From Astragalus membranaceus (Eukaryota; Streptophyta; Magnoliopsida; Fabales; Fabaceae): 64,000 bases of DNA. The notes beneath the pieces were generated by a model. That model was given only the letters and a program-made list of their open reading frames with translations. It was not told the DNA's origin and did no database searches. A program made the position numbers and the translations under genes. This document shows, piece by piece, positions 10,009 to 21,393 of this stretch. Positions within the stretch are counted from its first letter, which is position 1. Every line of letters starts with the position of its first letter. Where the stretch lies: assembly GCA_039519185.1 (NCBI GenBank), contig CM076847.1:68523521-68587520 (forward strand), in the 5' to 3' direction.

Positions 10009-11473
10009 TGTTGTAGTTTGTAGGATCAAGTCCTCTAAACATGTGATAACTCTATTTTATATAGAGTTATTTACGCTTTCAAATCTAAATAATTGTGAGA
10101 ATCTCAGTAATAATATTTTGTTAAATAAAGAAATACAAAAGAAATGCACCTTTTAAAGTTAAGAAAGGTTAGGCACTCTTCATAACTGTTTTATAAGAAT
10201 TATGGTATTTTATGTGTTTGTTCAATTGCTGCAGCAATCAATTTCCCCAGCAATGGAGGAAGCAACGGATGCCCCAGCAACAGAGACAGAGACATTGCCC
10301 CAGCATCGTTGCCAGTATCAATTGCCTCAGAAATCCTCACAAACACAGAATGCCCTAGCAACCAAGTCTCTAGCTCACAAGAGTCACACCTCTAAGGGAT
10401 ACATGTCTTCATTTCAATGGACCTCCTCTTTCAACATGTTGGGTGACCTCATCAAAGCTTTTGAAGAAAATATAAATTAAGGAAACCCTAACTTCTTCTC
10501 AAGGTAACCTTGGAGCTCAAGACAACCTTCATGGAAGCCTGAAAATTCCTCTCCTCATCTTCATTTCAAATCATTTCAATTTTTAGGAAGTAGTCTTATA
10601 TATAATATTTTGGTTCGAAGGAGAGGAAGAAATTGACAACTTCTCTCTCTACTTTTTACCATCTTGTATTGCTGTTTCATTGCTCCAGCATTGCTAGGCA
10701 GAATATGCAAAGGAACTCCATTCGTGTAATTTCTATTTATCTCATTCCATTTGTATTTTCAATCATATGAATATGACTCCTTATGTTTATATGAGCTTAG
10801 TTATGTCAAGCATGAACTAAATATATTAGTTGGGATGCTTTAACTTTGTAATGAACTTTTAAATAGTGATTATGTTATATTGATGCTTGCAATTTAGTTC
10901 TTGTGCTATAATTCTTTCAAACTTATTTTGAGGTTGATCACTTAGAATAAGTAGGGTCAGGAATACAGACATGGTTTGTGATTTGAACTCAAGAACTAAT
11001 ATGGATAAGTGTTTTAATAGAAGGAAACTTTTTTAAATCCATGCTAAAACCTAGACATGGGATAGTATAGTCCATAGGGTGATACTGTGGGAACTTCATA
11101 TACAGGGGTGAACTTATTTAGAGCTCAGACATAAGACTTATAATGAAACTCTGACGTTAGTTGCTGAAAAGCACACATCAATTGTTCCAGCATCATATAT
11201 ATCATAATGCTATTAGCAGTGAATTACTTAGTGAAGAGCATTCCAACTATCTCTCTTAACTGATTTAAAATCAATGTCTATCTTGCTTACTTTAATTTCT
11301 GCTTCACACACACTCCAATCATATTTTATTTTATTTTGGATCTCCATTTCTCACTAGTGTTGCTATAATTTTAAACTCTCAAAAATTAATTCAATCTCTG
11401 TGGGTACAATCTCTATTTATCATTGTATTACTTGTTAAAGACTGTGTATACTTGCACACCTTTTTGCACAACA
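10009..11473 (+). repeat. Putative 5' LTR of the decayed Athila
   Basis: The 3' limit is good: ...TTTTTGCACAACA at 11473 is followed by AGTTTT and the primer site, the same spacing as in the second Athila. The 5' limit is inferred from TGTTGT at 10009 forming an inverted match with ACAACA at 11473; with no 3' LTR to compare, it is unproven. A TATA-like TTATATAG lies near 10055. A 92-aa ORF at 10202-10480 consists mostly of translated copies of the CCCCAGCAA motif. Confidence 0.5.
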
Positions 11474-11479
11474 AGTTTT

Positions 11480-11497
11480 TGGCGCCGTTGCCGGGGA
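11480..11497 (+). other. Primer binding site (tRNA-Asp)
   Basis: TGGCGCCGTTGCCGGGGA is complementary to the 3' end of plant tRNA-Asp, the usual Athila primer. It lies 6 bp after the LTR end. Confidence 0.9.
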
Positions 11498-11611
11498 TTG
11501 CCATTAAATTTTATTGTTTAACTTAATAGTAAATTAGTGATAATTTTACTCTGGTGTTTGTTCCTTGTGTTTCAGCAAGTATTGCCCCAGTAATCATTTC
11601 CCCAGCAATAG

Positions 11612-13046
11612 TTGCTACAGCTTATGCCCAGGTCCAAAACACCAGAATTTCAGTTGGATCCTGAGATAGAAAGGAGATTTAGAAGGTTGCGTAAACTTCA
11701 AAAACAGAGAAGCACAGCTAGACAAACAATGTCTGAACCAGGATTAGGAGATGGTTCTAATCATGGTACAAGAAGAAGCAGAGGTTCTGCTCATGACTCA
11801 CACCATGTTCCTGAGAATGATTACAGAAACCAATTCATCAACATGGGACCTAAATGTATGATAAATGACAGGGACAGACCAATGAGGGACTATGCTGTGT
11901 TTGGTCATCAAAACATGCAAACCAGCATAGTCAGACCTCACATTAATGCAACTCATTTTGAGTTCAAACTCATGATGTTTCAAATGCTTCAAACAGTGGG
12001 TCAATTTAGTGGTTCCCCTCATGAGGACCCTCATTTGCATCTAAGACAATTTTTAGAAATATGCAGCAATTTTATCATCCCTGGCGTTTCAGAAAATGCT
12101 TTCAGATTAAAATTTTTTCCATATTCCCTCAAAGATAAAGCCAAGGCTTGGTTAAATTCCCTTGAGCCTAACTCTATCACTGAGTGGAATGAACTAGCAG
12201 AAAATTTTCTAGCAAAATATTTTCCACCAATAAAAAATGTCAGGATGAGAAATGATATAACTTCTTTTTAGACAAAAAGAAGGAGAATCACTGTTTGAAG
12301 CATGGGAAAGATGGAAAGAATTTTTAATAAAATGTCCTCATCATGGTATACCTGTCATAATACAAATTGAAACATTCTATAATGGTTTGGAGCCCCAAAC
12401 CAGACTCATGTTGGATGCCTCATCTCGAGGAGTGTTACTAAATTCATCATACAATGAAGAATGTGAGTTGATAGACAAGATTGCAACCAACAACTACAGT
12501 TGGCCCACAGAAAGGGTCAATGCTCAAAAGAAGACAGCTTGGGTTCATGAACTCGGTGAAGTATCAGCTCTATCAGCTCAAGGGGCATCTCTCACCAACA
12601 TGATCAAAAATCTTAGCTCTACTAATGCCCCAGCATCCATTGCTGGAGCACTGCCAGAAGTCACTGCTGTTGCAATAGAACAAGATCCCCTAGGGACAAC
12701 CCGTTGTGTATACTGTGGAGGAGGACACTTGTATGAAGAATGCCCAAGCAACCCTATTTCTGTTAACTATGTGCGATACAACAAAAACAACAATCCTTAC
12801 TCTAACACCTATAATCCAGGTTGGAGAAATCACCCCAATTTCATGTGGAGTAGCAGCAATGCTGCAGTATCATCAGCTCCACCAGGATTCCAGTCTCAAA
12901 ATTTTCAAAGAACTCCTGCACCAACAAATGATAACTCCTTGGAAGCAATGTTTAAAGCATATATGAGTAAAACTGATGCTTTCATCAGTGAGACCAGAAC
13001 TGCAAGGCAAGCTCATGATGCATCACTTAAGAACTTGGAGAATTAA
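11612..13046 (+). pseudogene. Athila gag, frameshifted
   Basis: The start is MLQLMPRSKTPEF at 11612 (an alternative is the next Met at 11624). The retrotransposon gag domain is recognisable around QFSGSPHEDPHLHLRQFLEI and FFPYSLKDKAKAWLNSL. A one-base shift in a T-run at about 12265-12270 ends the first frame at 12271. The second frame carries the rest of gag, the zinc knuckle CVYCGGGHLYEEC (CX2CX3HX4C) and the Athila motif YNPGWRNHPNF. It ends at a stop at 13044-13046 inside a normally continuous region. The linker before the knuckle contains NAPASIAGA, a translated copy of the element's palindromic motif. Confidence 0.85.
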
Positions 13047-14171
13047 GTGGGGAAACTTGCTACAGCATTATATCAGAGGCCAAATGGTTCACTACCATCC
13101 ACCACGGAAGCCTCAACCTCACAAAAACAAGGGAAGGAGCATGTAAAAGTTATTTCTTTGAGAAGTGGAAAAGATCTCTCAGAGCCATATGAAACTGAAG
13201 AGTTAGAGAAGTAAGAAACGGAAAAAAATGAAAAACAAAATAGAAAAGAAAAAAATACAACTGATGCCCCAGCAACAAATGCAAGAGCAATGAATGCCCC
13301 AGCAACAGAAGCAGGAGCATCAGAAACTGCTTATGTACCATCACCAAGGTTAGTTCCAGAATAGCCTCCTCCACCTTATCCTCAAAGGTTGAAGAAGTCA
13401 CATGAAGAAAAATAGTTTGGTAAGTTCCTTGAGGCACTTAAGCAACTACACATCAATGTAGCCCCTTGTTGAAGCACTCCAACAAATGCCCAATTATGCA
13501 AAATTCATGAAGGATGTGCTGACAAAAGAAGAAGATTAGGGGAATTTGAGACAGTGGCTATGTCAAAAGAATGCAGCATGATCATGCAAAACAAAATTCC
13601 AAGGAAGTTAAAGGATCCTAGCAGTTTCACTATACCATTTTCAATTGAAAAATTTTATACTGGTTGTGCATTATGTGATTTAGGTGCAAGTATCAACTTG
13701 ATGCCTAAATCAATATTCACACAACTTGGAATTGGAACTGCCAGACCTACCACTATGACCCTTCAATTAGCAGATAGGTCAATAGCCTATCCTAAAGGGA
13801 TCATAGAGGATGTTTTGATAAAAGTTGACAAATTTGTGTTTCCTGCAGATTTTGTTATCCTTGATTTTGATGCAGATAAGGATGTACCAATCATTCTTGG
13901 AAGACCATTTTTGGCTACTGGAAAAACACTCATTGATGTGCAGAAAGGTGAATTGACCATGAGATTCAATGATCAAGAGATCAAATTCAACATCATTAAT
14001 GCTCTCAAATACCCAAATGAAGATGTTGAAGAATGTTCTCTGATTGTCTCTCTGGACCAAGCAATACAGAAACAATTCTACAGAGAACATGACCACTTGA
14101 TCAATGCTCTAGCAACCATTGCTGGAGCAAAGTCAGAAATTGGTGAATCTGTGGAAGAAGAAGTTGTGTAG
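13047..14171 (+). pseudogene. Athila gag C-terminus and aspartic protease, degraded
   Basis: After the stop at 13046 the same frame continues with SLRSGKDL (a conserved post-gag motif) but has further stops near 13213, 13362 and 13411 and a shift near 13465. The region 13554-14171 is open and carries the protease: ALCDLGASINLMP (catalytic Asp in DLGA, as usual in Athila), then VPIILGRPFLATG, the second protease motif. The tail has LINALATIAGAKSEIG, another in-frame copy of the palindromic motif, and stops at 14169-14171. Confidence 0.85.
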
Positions 14172-17155
14172 GAAGAACTGACTGTAAAAGAGGTATGGGC
14201 AAGAAAGTATGAATCTCTAGAACTTGAAGACCCAGACCTCAAGAAGAATGCTCCTTCATATGAAAAACCTCATCAACTTGAGCTTAAAGAATTGCCCCAG
14301 CATCTGAAGTATGTTTTCTTAGGGGAAAATACTACACTTCCAGTGATCATTGCTTCTGACTTATCTCAAAAGCAGGAGCATGATCTTATTAGTACCCTGA
14401 AGAAGCATATAAGAAGGCAATAGGTTGGCAAATGGCTGACATAAAGGGAATCAGTCCTTCCATCTGTATGCACAGAATTGTTTTGGATGAAAAATCCATA
14501 AACAACATTGAAGGACCGAGAAGATTGAATCCAATAATGAAAGAGGTGGTGAAGAAGGAGACAATCAAATGGCTGGATGCTGGCATAATCTATCCCATTT
14601 CAGATAGTGCATGGGTAAGACCTGTGCAATGTGTACCAAAAAAGGGTGGAGTGACAGTGATAGCCACTGAAAAAAATGAGTTGACACCAACCAGAACTGT
14701 CACAGGTTGGATAATTTGTATGGACTACAGAAGACTCAACAATGCTACAAAAAAGGACCATTTCCCATTACCCTTCATAGATCAAATGCTGGACAGACTA
14801 GCTGGTAAGGAATTTAATTGCTTTTTGGATGGCTATTCAGGCTATAACCAAATTGCTATAGTTCCTGAAGACCAACAAAAGACAACTTTTACATGTACCT
14901 TTGCATTTAGAAGGATGCCTTTTGGACTATGTAATACTCCAGCAACATTCCAAAGGTGTATGATGGAAATATGCCCAAACTTCATAGAAAAGTCCATGGA
15001 GGTTTTCATGGACGATTTCTCAGTATTTGGTGAGACATTTCAAATTTGTTTGGCAAACTTGAAAGAAATTCTCAACAGATGTGAAGAAACCAATTTGGTT
15101 TTAAATGGGAGAAGTGCCATTTTATGGTCTAAAAAGGCATTGTGCTAGGTCATAAAATTTCAAAGAAAGGACTGGAAGTAGACAAGGCAAGGATTGAAGT
15201 GACAGACAAATTACCCCCTCCAACTACAGTCAAAGGTATCAGAAGTTTCTTAGGACATGCAGGATTCTACAGAAGATTCAACAAAAACTTTTCTAAAATT
15301 TCAAAACCATTATGTCAGCGTTTGCAACATGATGTACATTTCAACTTTGATGATGCATACCTAGAATCATTTGAGAAACTGAAGAAAGCATTGGTGACAG
15401 CACCAGTGATAGTCACACCAGATTGGAGCAAACCATTTGAGTTAATGTGTGATGCTTGTGATTTTGCTATGGGAGCAGTCCTAGGGCAAATGTATGATAA
15501 AATCTTTCATTTTATATATTATGCTAGAAAAACACTTATTGAAGCTCAAATGAATTATATTGTGACTGAAAAAGAATTATTAGGAGTAGTTTTTGCATTT
15601 GATAAGTTTAGGTCCTACTTAGTTGACACCAAAGTAATTGTTTATACTGACTACTCTGCCATTAAGTACTTAATTTCAAAAAAATATGCAAAACGAAGGC
15701 TAATAAGATGGGTTCTCCTCCTCCAAGAATTTGATCTTGAAATTTGTGATAAAAAGGGGATGGAAAACCAAGTAGCTGACCATTTGTCTAGACTTGAAGG
15801 AGATTATGCAGGTACAACAGCAGGAGAGATAAAGGAGAACTTTTCAGATGAGAAATTATTAGCAATTACAGCAACAACATCCATTGTTGAAGCAACCATT
15901 GCTGGAGCAATTGAAGCTGCTGCACCATGGTTTACTGACATAGTGAATTTTCTGGAAAGCAATGTTGTACCTGTCAACATGACTTATCAGCAGAGGAGAA
16001 GATTTTTCCATATAGTTAAAGAATACTATTGGGATGATCCTTTTCTTTACAAGAAGTGTCCAGACCAAATAATGAGAAGGTGCTTAGCAGAAGAAGAACA
16101 ACAATCAGTGTTGCAGCATTGCCATGCTGCCCCTTATGGTGGACATTTTGGCTGCACCAGAACAACAACCAAGGTGCTACAATCAGGTTACTATTGGCCA
16201 ACATTATTCAAAGATACATACCAGATGGTCAAGAGCTGTGATAGATGTCAAAGGACTGGAAACATTTCAAATAAACATGAAATGCCATTAACCAATATCA
16301 TAGAGATAGAACTCTTTGATGTTTGGGGAATGGATTTCATGGGACCATTTCCTCCATCCTTTGGGAATCTATACATCTTGGTGGCTGTGGACTATGTTTC
16401 TAAATAGGTAGAAGCTGTAGCATTGCCAAACAATGATGTCAAATCTGTAAGTAAATTCCTACTGAGAAACATTTTTATTAGATTTGGTACTCCAAGGGCA
16501 ATCATCAGTGATGAAGGTTCCCATTCTTGTAACAAACTGATTGATAATCTTCTAGCCAAATATGGGGTAAAACACAAGATTGCTACTGCCTACCACCCAC
16601 AAACAAGTGGGCAGGCAGAATTGTCTAATAGGGAGGTCAACAGAATACTTGAAAAAAATGGTTGGACCTATAAGGAAAGATTGGTCATTGCACTTGGATG
16701 AAGCCTTGTGGGCCTACGGAACAGCATTTAAGACACCCTTGGGAATGTCACCCTATAGACTAGTGTATGGAAAGGCATGCCATCTACCTGTGGAACTTGA
16801 ACACAAGTCATATTGGGCAATCAAGAAGCTCAATTTCAATCTTGATCAAGCAGGTGCATCCAGACCTTTACAACTCAATGAGCTTGAAGAAATTAGGGAT
16901 TTTGCTTATGAAAGTGCTGAAATCTACAAAGCCAAGAAAAAAGCATGGCATGACCAGAAAATCCAAAGAATGGAATTAATTGAAGGAGGACAGGTATTGC
17001 TTTATAACTCCGGGTTGAAATTATTCCCTGGGAAGCTCAAATCAAGGTGGTCAGGACCATTCAAACTGTTGAAAGTCTACTCTCATGGTGCTGTGGATCT
17101 ATTTGATGAACATCTGGTGAGAGACAAAGTCACCACCCATTTCAAAAATCTCTGA
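14172..17155 (+). pseudogene. Athila pol: RT, RNase H and integrase, multiply broken
   Basis: RT: PVQCVPKKGG, MDYRRLNNATKKDHFPLPFI, GYSGYNQI, RMPFGLCNTPATFQRC and the catalytic FMDDFSV (Met-Asp-Asp instead of Val-Asp-Asp, as in other Athila). Breaks: a shift near 14405, a base loss near 15106 plus a TAA at 15130, a TAG in integrase at 16405-16407, and an extra base in an A7 run at 16652-16658. RNase H follows RT (MCDACDFAMGAVLGQ, TDYSAIKYL, NQVADHLSR). Integrase: zinc-finger region HCHAAPYGGHFG...CDRCQRTG, catalytic Asp in VWGMDFMGPF, second Asp in ISDEGSH (usually DGGSH), Glu in GQAELSNRE. The C-terminus ends at 17155. No dual RNase H is present. Confidence 0.9.
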
Positions 17156-17203
17156 AATAAAGGAGATAGTCAGGCTGAAAGACTCTTAATTCAAGAGCTT
17201 TCT

Positions 17204-17216
17204 AGGAGGCAACCCA
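17204..17216 (+). other. Conserved post-integrase motif AGGAGGCAACCCA
   Basis: This motif begins 49 bp after the integrase stop. The other Athila element has GGGAGGCAACCCA 48 bp after its integrase stop (49371-49384, minus strand). The surrounding non-coding sequence has diverged, so the motif looks constrained. Role unknown. Confidence 0.7.
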
Positions 17217-17277
17217 TGAATTTTTGATTTAGTAACTAACTTGTTTGTTTTAGTGTGTTTTGTTAAATTTTTAGGTG

Positions 17278-17361
17278 AAGCATTGCTGGTGCAGCCATTG
17301 CCCCAGCAATGCCAGGAGATCCATTGCTCCAGCAATGATGGAGCAATCACTGTTCCAGCAA
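17278..17361 (+). repeat. Cluster of TTGCYCCAGCAA palindromes in the 3' region
   Basis: Five or six copies within 84 bp: CATTGCTGGTGCAG, CATTGCCCCAGCAATG, CATTGCTCCAGCAATG, ATGGAGCAAT and TGTTCCAGCAAT. Some are perfect 8-bp-arm inverted repeats. Similar copies occur in the LTR, the leader and coding linkers of the same element. Confidence 0.85.
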
Positions 17362-17665
17362 TAAAAGAGGAATTTTAAATGAAATCTGTCTCAACTTTAG
17401 AACATACAGGAACAAAGTTTTTATTTGAAACGCCTCACTACCCACGTGTCACTCTGCATGTGTGTTACAAGTGAGTTTTAACTCACATCAAAATCCCATC
17501 AGCCCACCTAATTCTCCACTAAATCACCACATTCCATAATTAAACTGCCTCATTTCACACATAGCATTACCGTTACCATTTCAAAACCCTCTCTCACTCT
17601 CAAACTCTGGAAACCACGCCTTCATCTTCAACCTTTCAAACCCTAGCCTTTTACAGAAATCCATC

Positions 17666-17972
17666 ATGGGGAAGAAACAGACAACAAAGAAAAAATCAGG
17701 AAAATCAACTGTTGCAGAGGCATCAAGCCCTGTAACGAGGAAAATAGCAATTGCTCCAAGCAAGGAAGGGCTAAAATTCTTGTAGAGGAAATGTCTTGCT
17801 GAGAGGGGCTTCAAATTTACAGACGCATCTCCCTCGTTCCTTTCAACTGTGAAGAACTTGGGCTGGGATACATTCGTCAAACATAGAGGGTCCTACTGTG
17901 AACAGATTGTTCGTGAGTTCTACGCTGGAATTGTTGATCAAAAAGGAGGTAAGCCCTTTTACTATTCCATAG
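17666..17972 (+). pseudogene. Athila extra ORF (env-like position) with plant transposon-protein domain, truncated
   Basis: The ATG at 17666 opens MGKKQTTKKKSGKS, a basic low-complexity start. After a TAG at 17783-17785 the same frame continues with RKCLAERGFKFTDAS, VKNLGWDTFVKHRG and IVREFYAGIVDQKGG. This pattern is the N-terminal part of the domain often annotated as 'putative plant transposon protein' (PF20167 type) in Athila elements downstream of pol. The frame is cut at 17972 by the Ogre LTR terminus. About 1 kb of further ORF would be expected. Confidence 0.7.
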
Positions 17973-18751
17973 TGTAGCGACCGAAGAATCCGAAGGAGGG
18001 ATTCCTCGTTGCTTTTGAACAATGGAGCCGCCATCAATATTTATTTTTAGGAAAACATTGAAAAAACCTTTGTTTTTGGGTTCGGGGGTCGATTAAGTGC
18101 GGGGAAGGTACAAGCACCCCGCAACATCCTAAAAAGGTTACCTTTTAATTAAATGTATAGAAAAAATTAGTTTTAAAGAAAACACTTTAATTTACCCTTT
18201 TTGTTATTTGCAAAAAAACGGAAAAAGAAGACTTAATAAAAATTTTAGTTTTTTGCGCTCGACGGGAGTGGGCCCCCGCTCCTACGTATCTCCGGGTGCG
18301 ATGGAGAAATCAAAGCTACGTAGTTCTTGGTTAGAAAAAATTTGTGTGTTGGTATTTTTTTATTTTTTTGAAAAGTTTGGGAAAAACTAGAGACCGTTCA
18401 TGGTGACCAAACAGATAAATCCAGAGTGGTCGTCATTAATGGTTTATTCGGAAAAGAAGGTATTTATAGCGTTCAAACAAGCAAGGCCCAGAGTGACCGC
18501 TATAGGCAACCTATTTTTTTTGCGCGAATTCGATTTTTCGAAAGAAAGAAAAAAAAGAACGGTTCGGAAGCATCGCGTTGTGAATAAAAGCAGAGTAAGT
18601 GATAAAAGGGGGGTGCAAATAATAAAGGAGTTGTATTAAAAAAAGGTGTGAATAGCGTGACCAAATCGTTTTTTTTTTTTGTGAACTAGGTTGTGTTTGA
18701 AAAGCTGGGCTTGTAGTAAAAAAATGGATGGGTTTGCTGTTTTAAGAGAAC

Positions 18752-18880
18752 GCGGGGTGCAAATAGCGTTTTGGTGCCCCCCTTTTTTTTTAAAAGGTGC
18801 CGCGGGTGCAAATAGCGTTTTGGTGCTTTTTTTTTTTTTAAAAGGTGCCGCGGGTGCAAATAGCGTTTTGACGCTAAAAA
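18752..18880. repeat. Three-copy GGTGCAAATAGCGTTTTG repeat, left LTR version
   Basis: Three copies of the GGGTGCAAATAGCGTTTTG core are separated by pyrimidine/T-run spacers ending AAAAGGTGCCGC. In the right LTR (34054-34165) the same core is present three times with an entirely different spacer. Confidence 0.85.
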
Positions 18881-19169
18881 CGATTGATTGGTTTATTACC
18901 CTTTTTTACCATTCTACCCTAGAACGCGTGATTCTTGAAACGCTTTTCCTTAAAAAACCTAGACTAAATAAGTGGTATTTTGAAAGCGGATTATGGAGAA
19001 AAAATCTTTTGTTGTTTTTTTTTTGTTGTCATAGTTATTGTCTAAATAAAAGGGGCCTTTTTACCTTTTTTTTTGAAAGAGATTTTCGTTATTATGCTAT
19101 TTTTTTTAGAAAAGAGTAGGGACACTAATAACCATTTATTTTAGAAAATATTTTTTAGTATTTTTGAAA

Positions 19170-19830
19170 AAAAAGGCTTTATTTAAATCCGAAAATAAAA
19201 GGAACACATTTTTTATCACCTCTTTTTTTAATCCGAAAATAGAATAAATTTATAAAAAAAAAAAAATCAACATTTTTTTTTTACTCTTTTTTTTTAATCC
19301 GAAAATAAAATAGTAATTGTTTAAAAAAACAACACATTTTTTATCACTTTTTTTTTTAATCCGAAAATAGAATAAATTATTTAAAAAAAGCACAGCATTT
19401 TTTTCTTCTTTTTTTTTAATCCGAAAATATTAATACCTAAATAAAAGGAACACACATTTTTTGTTTTTGGTTTATTTTAAATCCGAAAATAGTAATTGTA
19501 AAAAAAACAACACATCTTTTTTTTTATTACTTTTTAATCCGAAAATAGTATAATTTATTTTTAAAGAAACAACATATTTTTTTTCACTTTTTCTTTAATC
19601 CGAAAATAGTATAATTTATTTAAAAAAGGCACAACATTTTTTTTTTACTTTCTTTTTTTAGTCCGAAAATAGTAATTATTTATTAAAAAACAACATTTTT
19701 TTTTTACCTTTTTTTTTTACTCCGAAAATAGAAAAGAAACTTAAAAAAGCACAACATTTTTTATTTATTTATTTTTTTTTTAGACCGAAAATATTAATAC
19801 CTACATAAAAAGGAACACATTTTTTTTTTA
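19170..19830. repeat. ~60-bp T-tract tandem array, left LTR (11 units)
   Basis: Units share the pattern T(7-10), AATCCGAAAATAG, TAATTTATTTAAAAAA, (GGC)ACAACA, T-run. Cores CCGAAAATA occur at about 19186, 19233, 19297, 19358, 19418, 19480, 19536, 19597, 19661, 19721 and 19782, mostly 60-64 bp apart. Confidence 0.85.
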
Positions 19831-20288
19831 AAAAAAAAAAACAGTAACTATCTACATAAAAAACAGCAACTAAAAATACAGAAAAAAAAAATAGTAACAA
19901 TAGAATGTAAATTACATTACAGCAAAAACTAAAAAAAGCAACAAATAAAATAGAAGGAGACAACAACAAATATATACAACAAAATATAGCAACTAAAAAA
20001 AAAGCAATAATCAATTAAAATGTTACATTGCAATACCTTAGACAAAATCCGGAAATGTTGAAGAAATTTTCCTTGGATCTCCTCAACAATAACAAAATGT
20101 AAACTAAAAAAAAAAGTTTGTGAAAGGAGAAAAATAAGAACAGTGAACAAGCCTCAACTGTTTTTTTTTAAAAAAGGGAAAACCTAACCTCTCTTTTCTT
20201 TCTCTCTAAAAAAAAAACTCTTCTTTTTTTCGAAAATCTTTTTCTCCTTCTTCGAAAATCTCCTCCCTTTAGTCCATGGCAAGAACCC

Positions 20289-20296
20289 TATTTATA
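20289..20296 (-). promoter_or_regulatory. TATA box of the left Ogre LTR
   Basis: TATAAATA on the minus strand in GTATAAATAGGG, matched in position by 35413-35420 in the right LTR. Confidence 0.7.
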
Positions 20297-21380
20297 CTAA
20301 AAGATGGAATGCCTCCTTCGTTTTTGTACTGCCTTGTACAGTAGCTTGTCACTGTAGCTTGCCATTTCGTGATATATGATGACCTAAGGCTTTGTGGAGA
20401 GTAGTTGGTGACAGAGAAAAAAAAAAACTTGTGAGAGGAGGGGAGGGTGAGATATGCGAAGGTATGGGGTTGACAGAGAAGGGAAATGATGGCTTGTGTG
20501 TGAGAGAGGAAAAAAATCCGTGAGTGTGTGAGAGAAGAAGAATGGGGGCGTGAAAGAAGGGGAGCCATGTGAGGGAAATGAGTGTGTGAGTGTGGGTGTG
20601 TAGGAGAGGGATTGGAGAAGAGGGATGTGAGAAAAAATGGGGGGGGGGGGGCGTAGGTATGGGGAGAAAGAGGAGGGAAGGGTTGAGTGTGGGAGAGGAA
20701 AGAGAGAAAGGATGGTTGAGTGTGTGAGAGAGAGAGTGGGGTCGAATGGATGGGGTAAGGAGAGAGGGAGGAGGCGTAGGGGAGTGGGAAAGAGAGAGAG
20801 AGAAAGAGAGTGTTTGGGGAAGGGAAATGTGGGGAAGTGGGATAATGGGGAAGTGGGATTGAGGGAAAAGAGGAAAGGTGGAGTGTGGAAAGGAGAAAGG
20901 TGGCTTTGACCATGGGATAATAGGGGGTGGCCGAATTTTTTTTTTGGGTTTTGGGGATGAATGTGGACGGATTTTTGGGTTAGGGGGAGAGTGAATGTGG
21001 ATGGTTTTTAGGGTAAAAGGGGGGTATGCGAATTAGGGTTAGGAGGAGGGGAATTAGGGTTTTGTGATGAGTTGGGTTATGGGTTGTGGGTTGGATATGG
21101 GTTATGGGTTGGGTGGAGGAGTGGGCTAGGCGAATTGGGCTAGCTATTTTGCTGGGTTGGGCTTCCATGACAGCACCTTATTTTTAATAGACCCCCCCCC
21201 CCCACTTCCTTTTTGCTTATTTTTATTTCTTCACTTCTAATTATTATTTTTTTCAAAAATTAAAAACTTGTAGCAAACTAAAATAAAATAAAACATGGCA
21301 TAAAAAAATAAAATAATTATTTTTATTAAAAATAAATAAAATTTCTCTTTTTTTGGATAGGACAAAATTAGGGTATTACA

Positions 21381-21393
21381 GCTGCCCCTCTTT
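21381..21393 (-). other. Ogre polypurine tract
   Basis: On the minus strand AAAGAGGGGCAGC immediately precedes the 3' LTR start TGTAATACCC. It is the expected plus-strand primer site. Confidence 0.75.

Larger units (their letters stand above)
10009..17972 (+). mobile_element. Athila-lineage Ty3/gypsy retrotransposon, decayed, 3' end removed
   Basis: Order on the plus strand: putative 5' LTR (10009-11473), tRNA-Asp primer site (11480-11497), gag, protease, RT, RNase H, integrase, then a fragment of the extra Athila ORF. The frame is broken by several frameshifts and stops. The element ends abruptly at 17972, where the terminus of an Ogre-type LTR begins, so no 3' LTR is present. A short imperfect palindrome, core TTGCYCCAGCAA, recurs throughout, including in coding linkers. 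The chain of CDS remnants resembles the element at 47061-56270, but sequence divergence is large. Confidence 0.85.
17973..21380 (-). repeat. Ogre 3' LTR (left copy, 3408 bp)
   Basis: On the plus strand it reads TGTAGCGACCGAAG...GGGTATTACA, i.e. TGTAATACCC...GGTCGCTACA in element orientation. It differs from the right LTR (3293 bp) by many indels: the spacer of a three-copy repeat (18752-18880), the number of ~60-bp T-tract units (11 versus 8) and purine-run lengths (20400-20910). The Ser/Pro-rich ORF on the minus strand (20269-20913) is a product of the GAGAGA-rich plus strand. A TATA box lies at 20289-20296. Confidence 0.9.

Noticed and set aside
10202..10480. 92-aa ORF in the putative Athila LTR
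   Set aside because: Its residues largely reflect translated copies of the CCCCAGCAA motif; no domain, and it lies in LTR DNA.
20269..20913. 214-aa Ser/Pro-rich minus ORF and the Gly/Arg-rich plus ORF opposite
   Set aside because: Products of a purine-rich GAGAGTGTGAG tract in the Ogre LTR; the same artefact recurs at 35351-36068.
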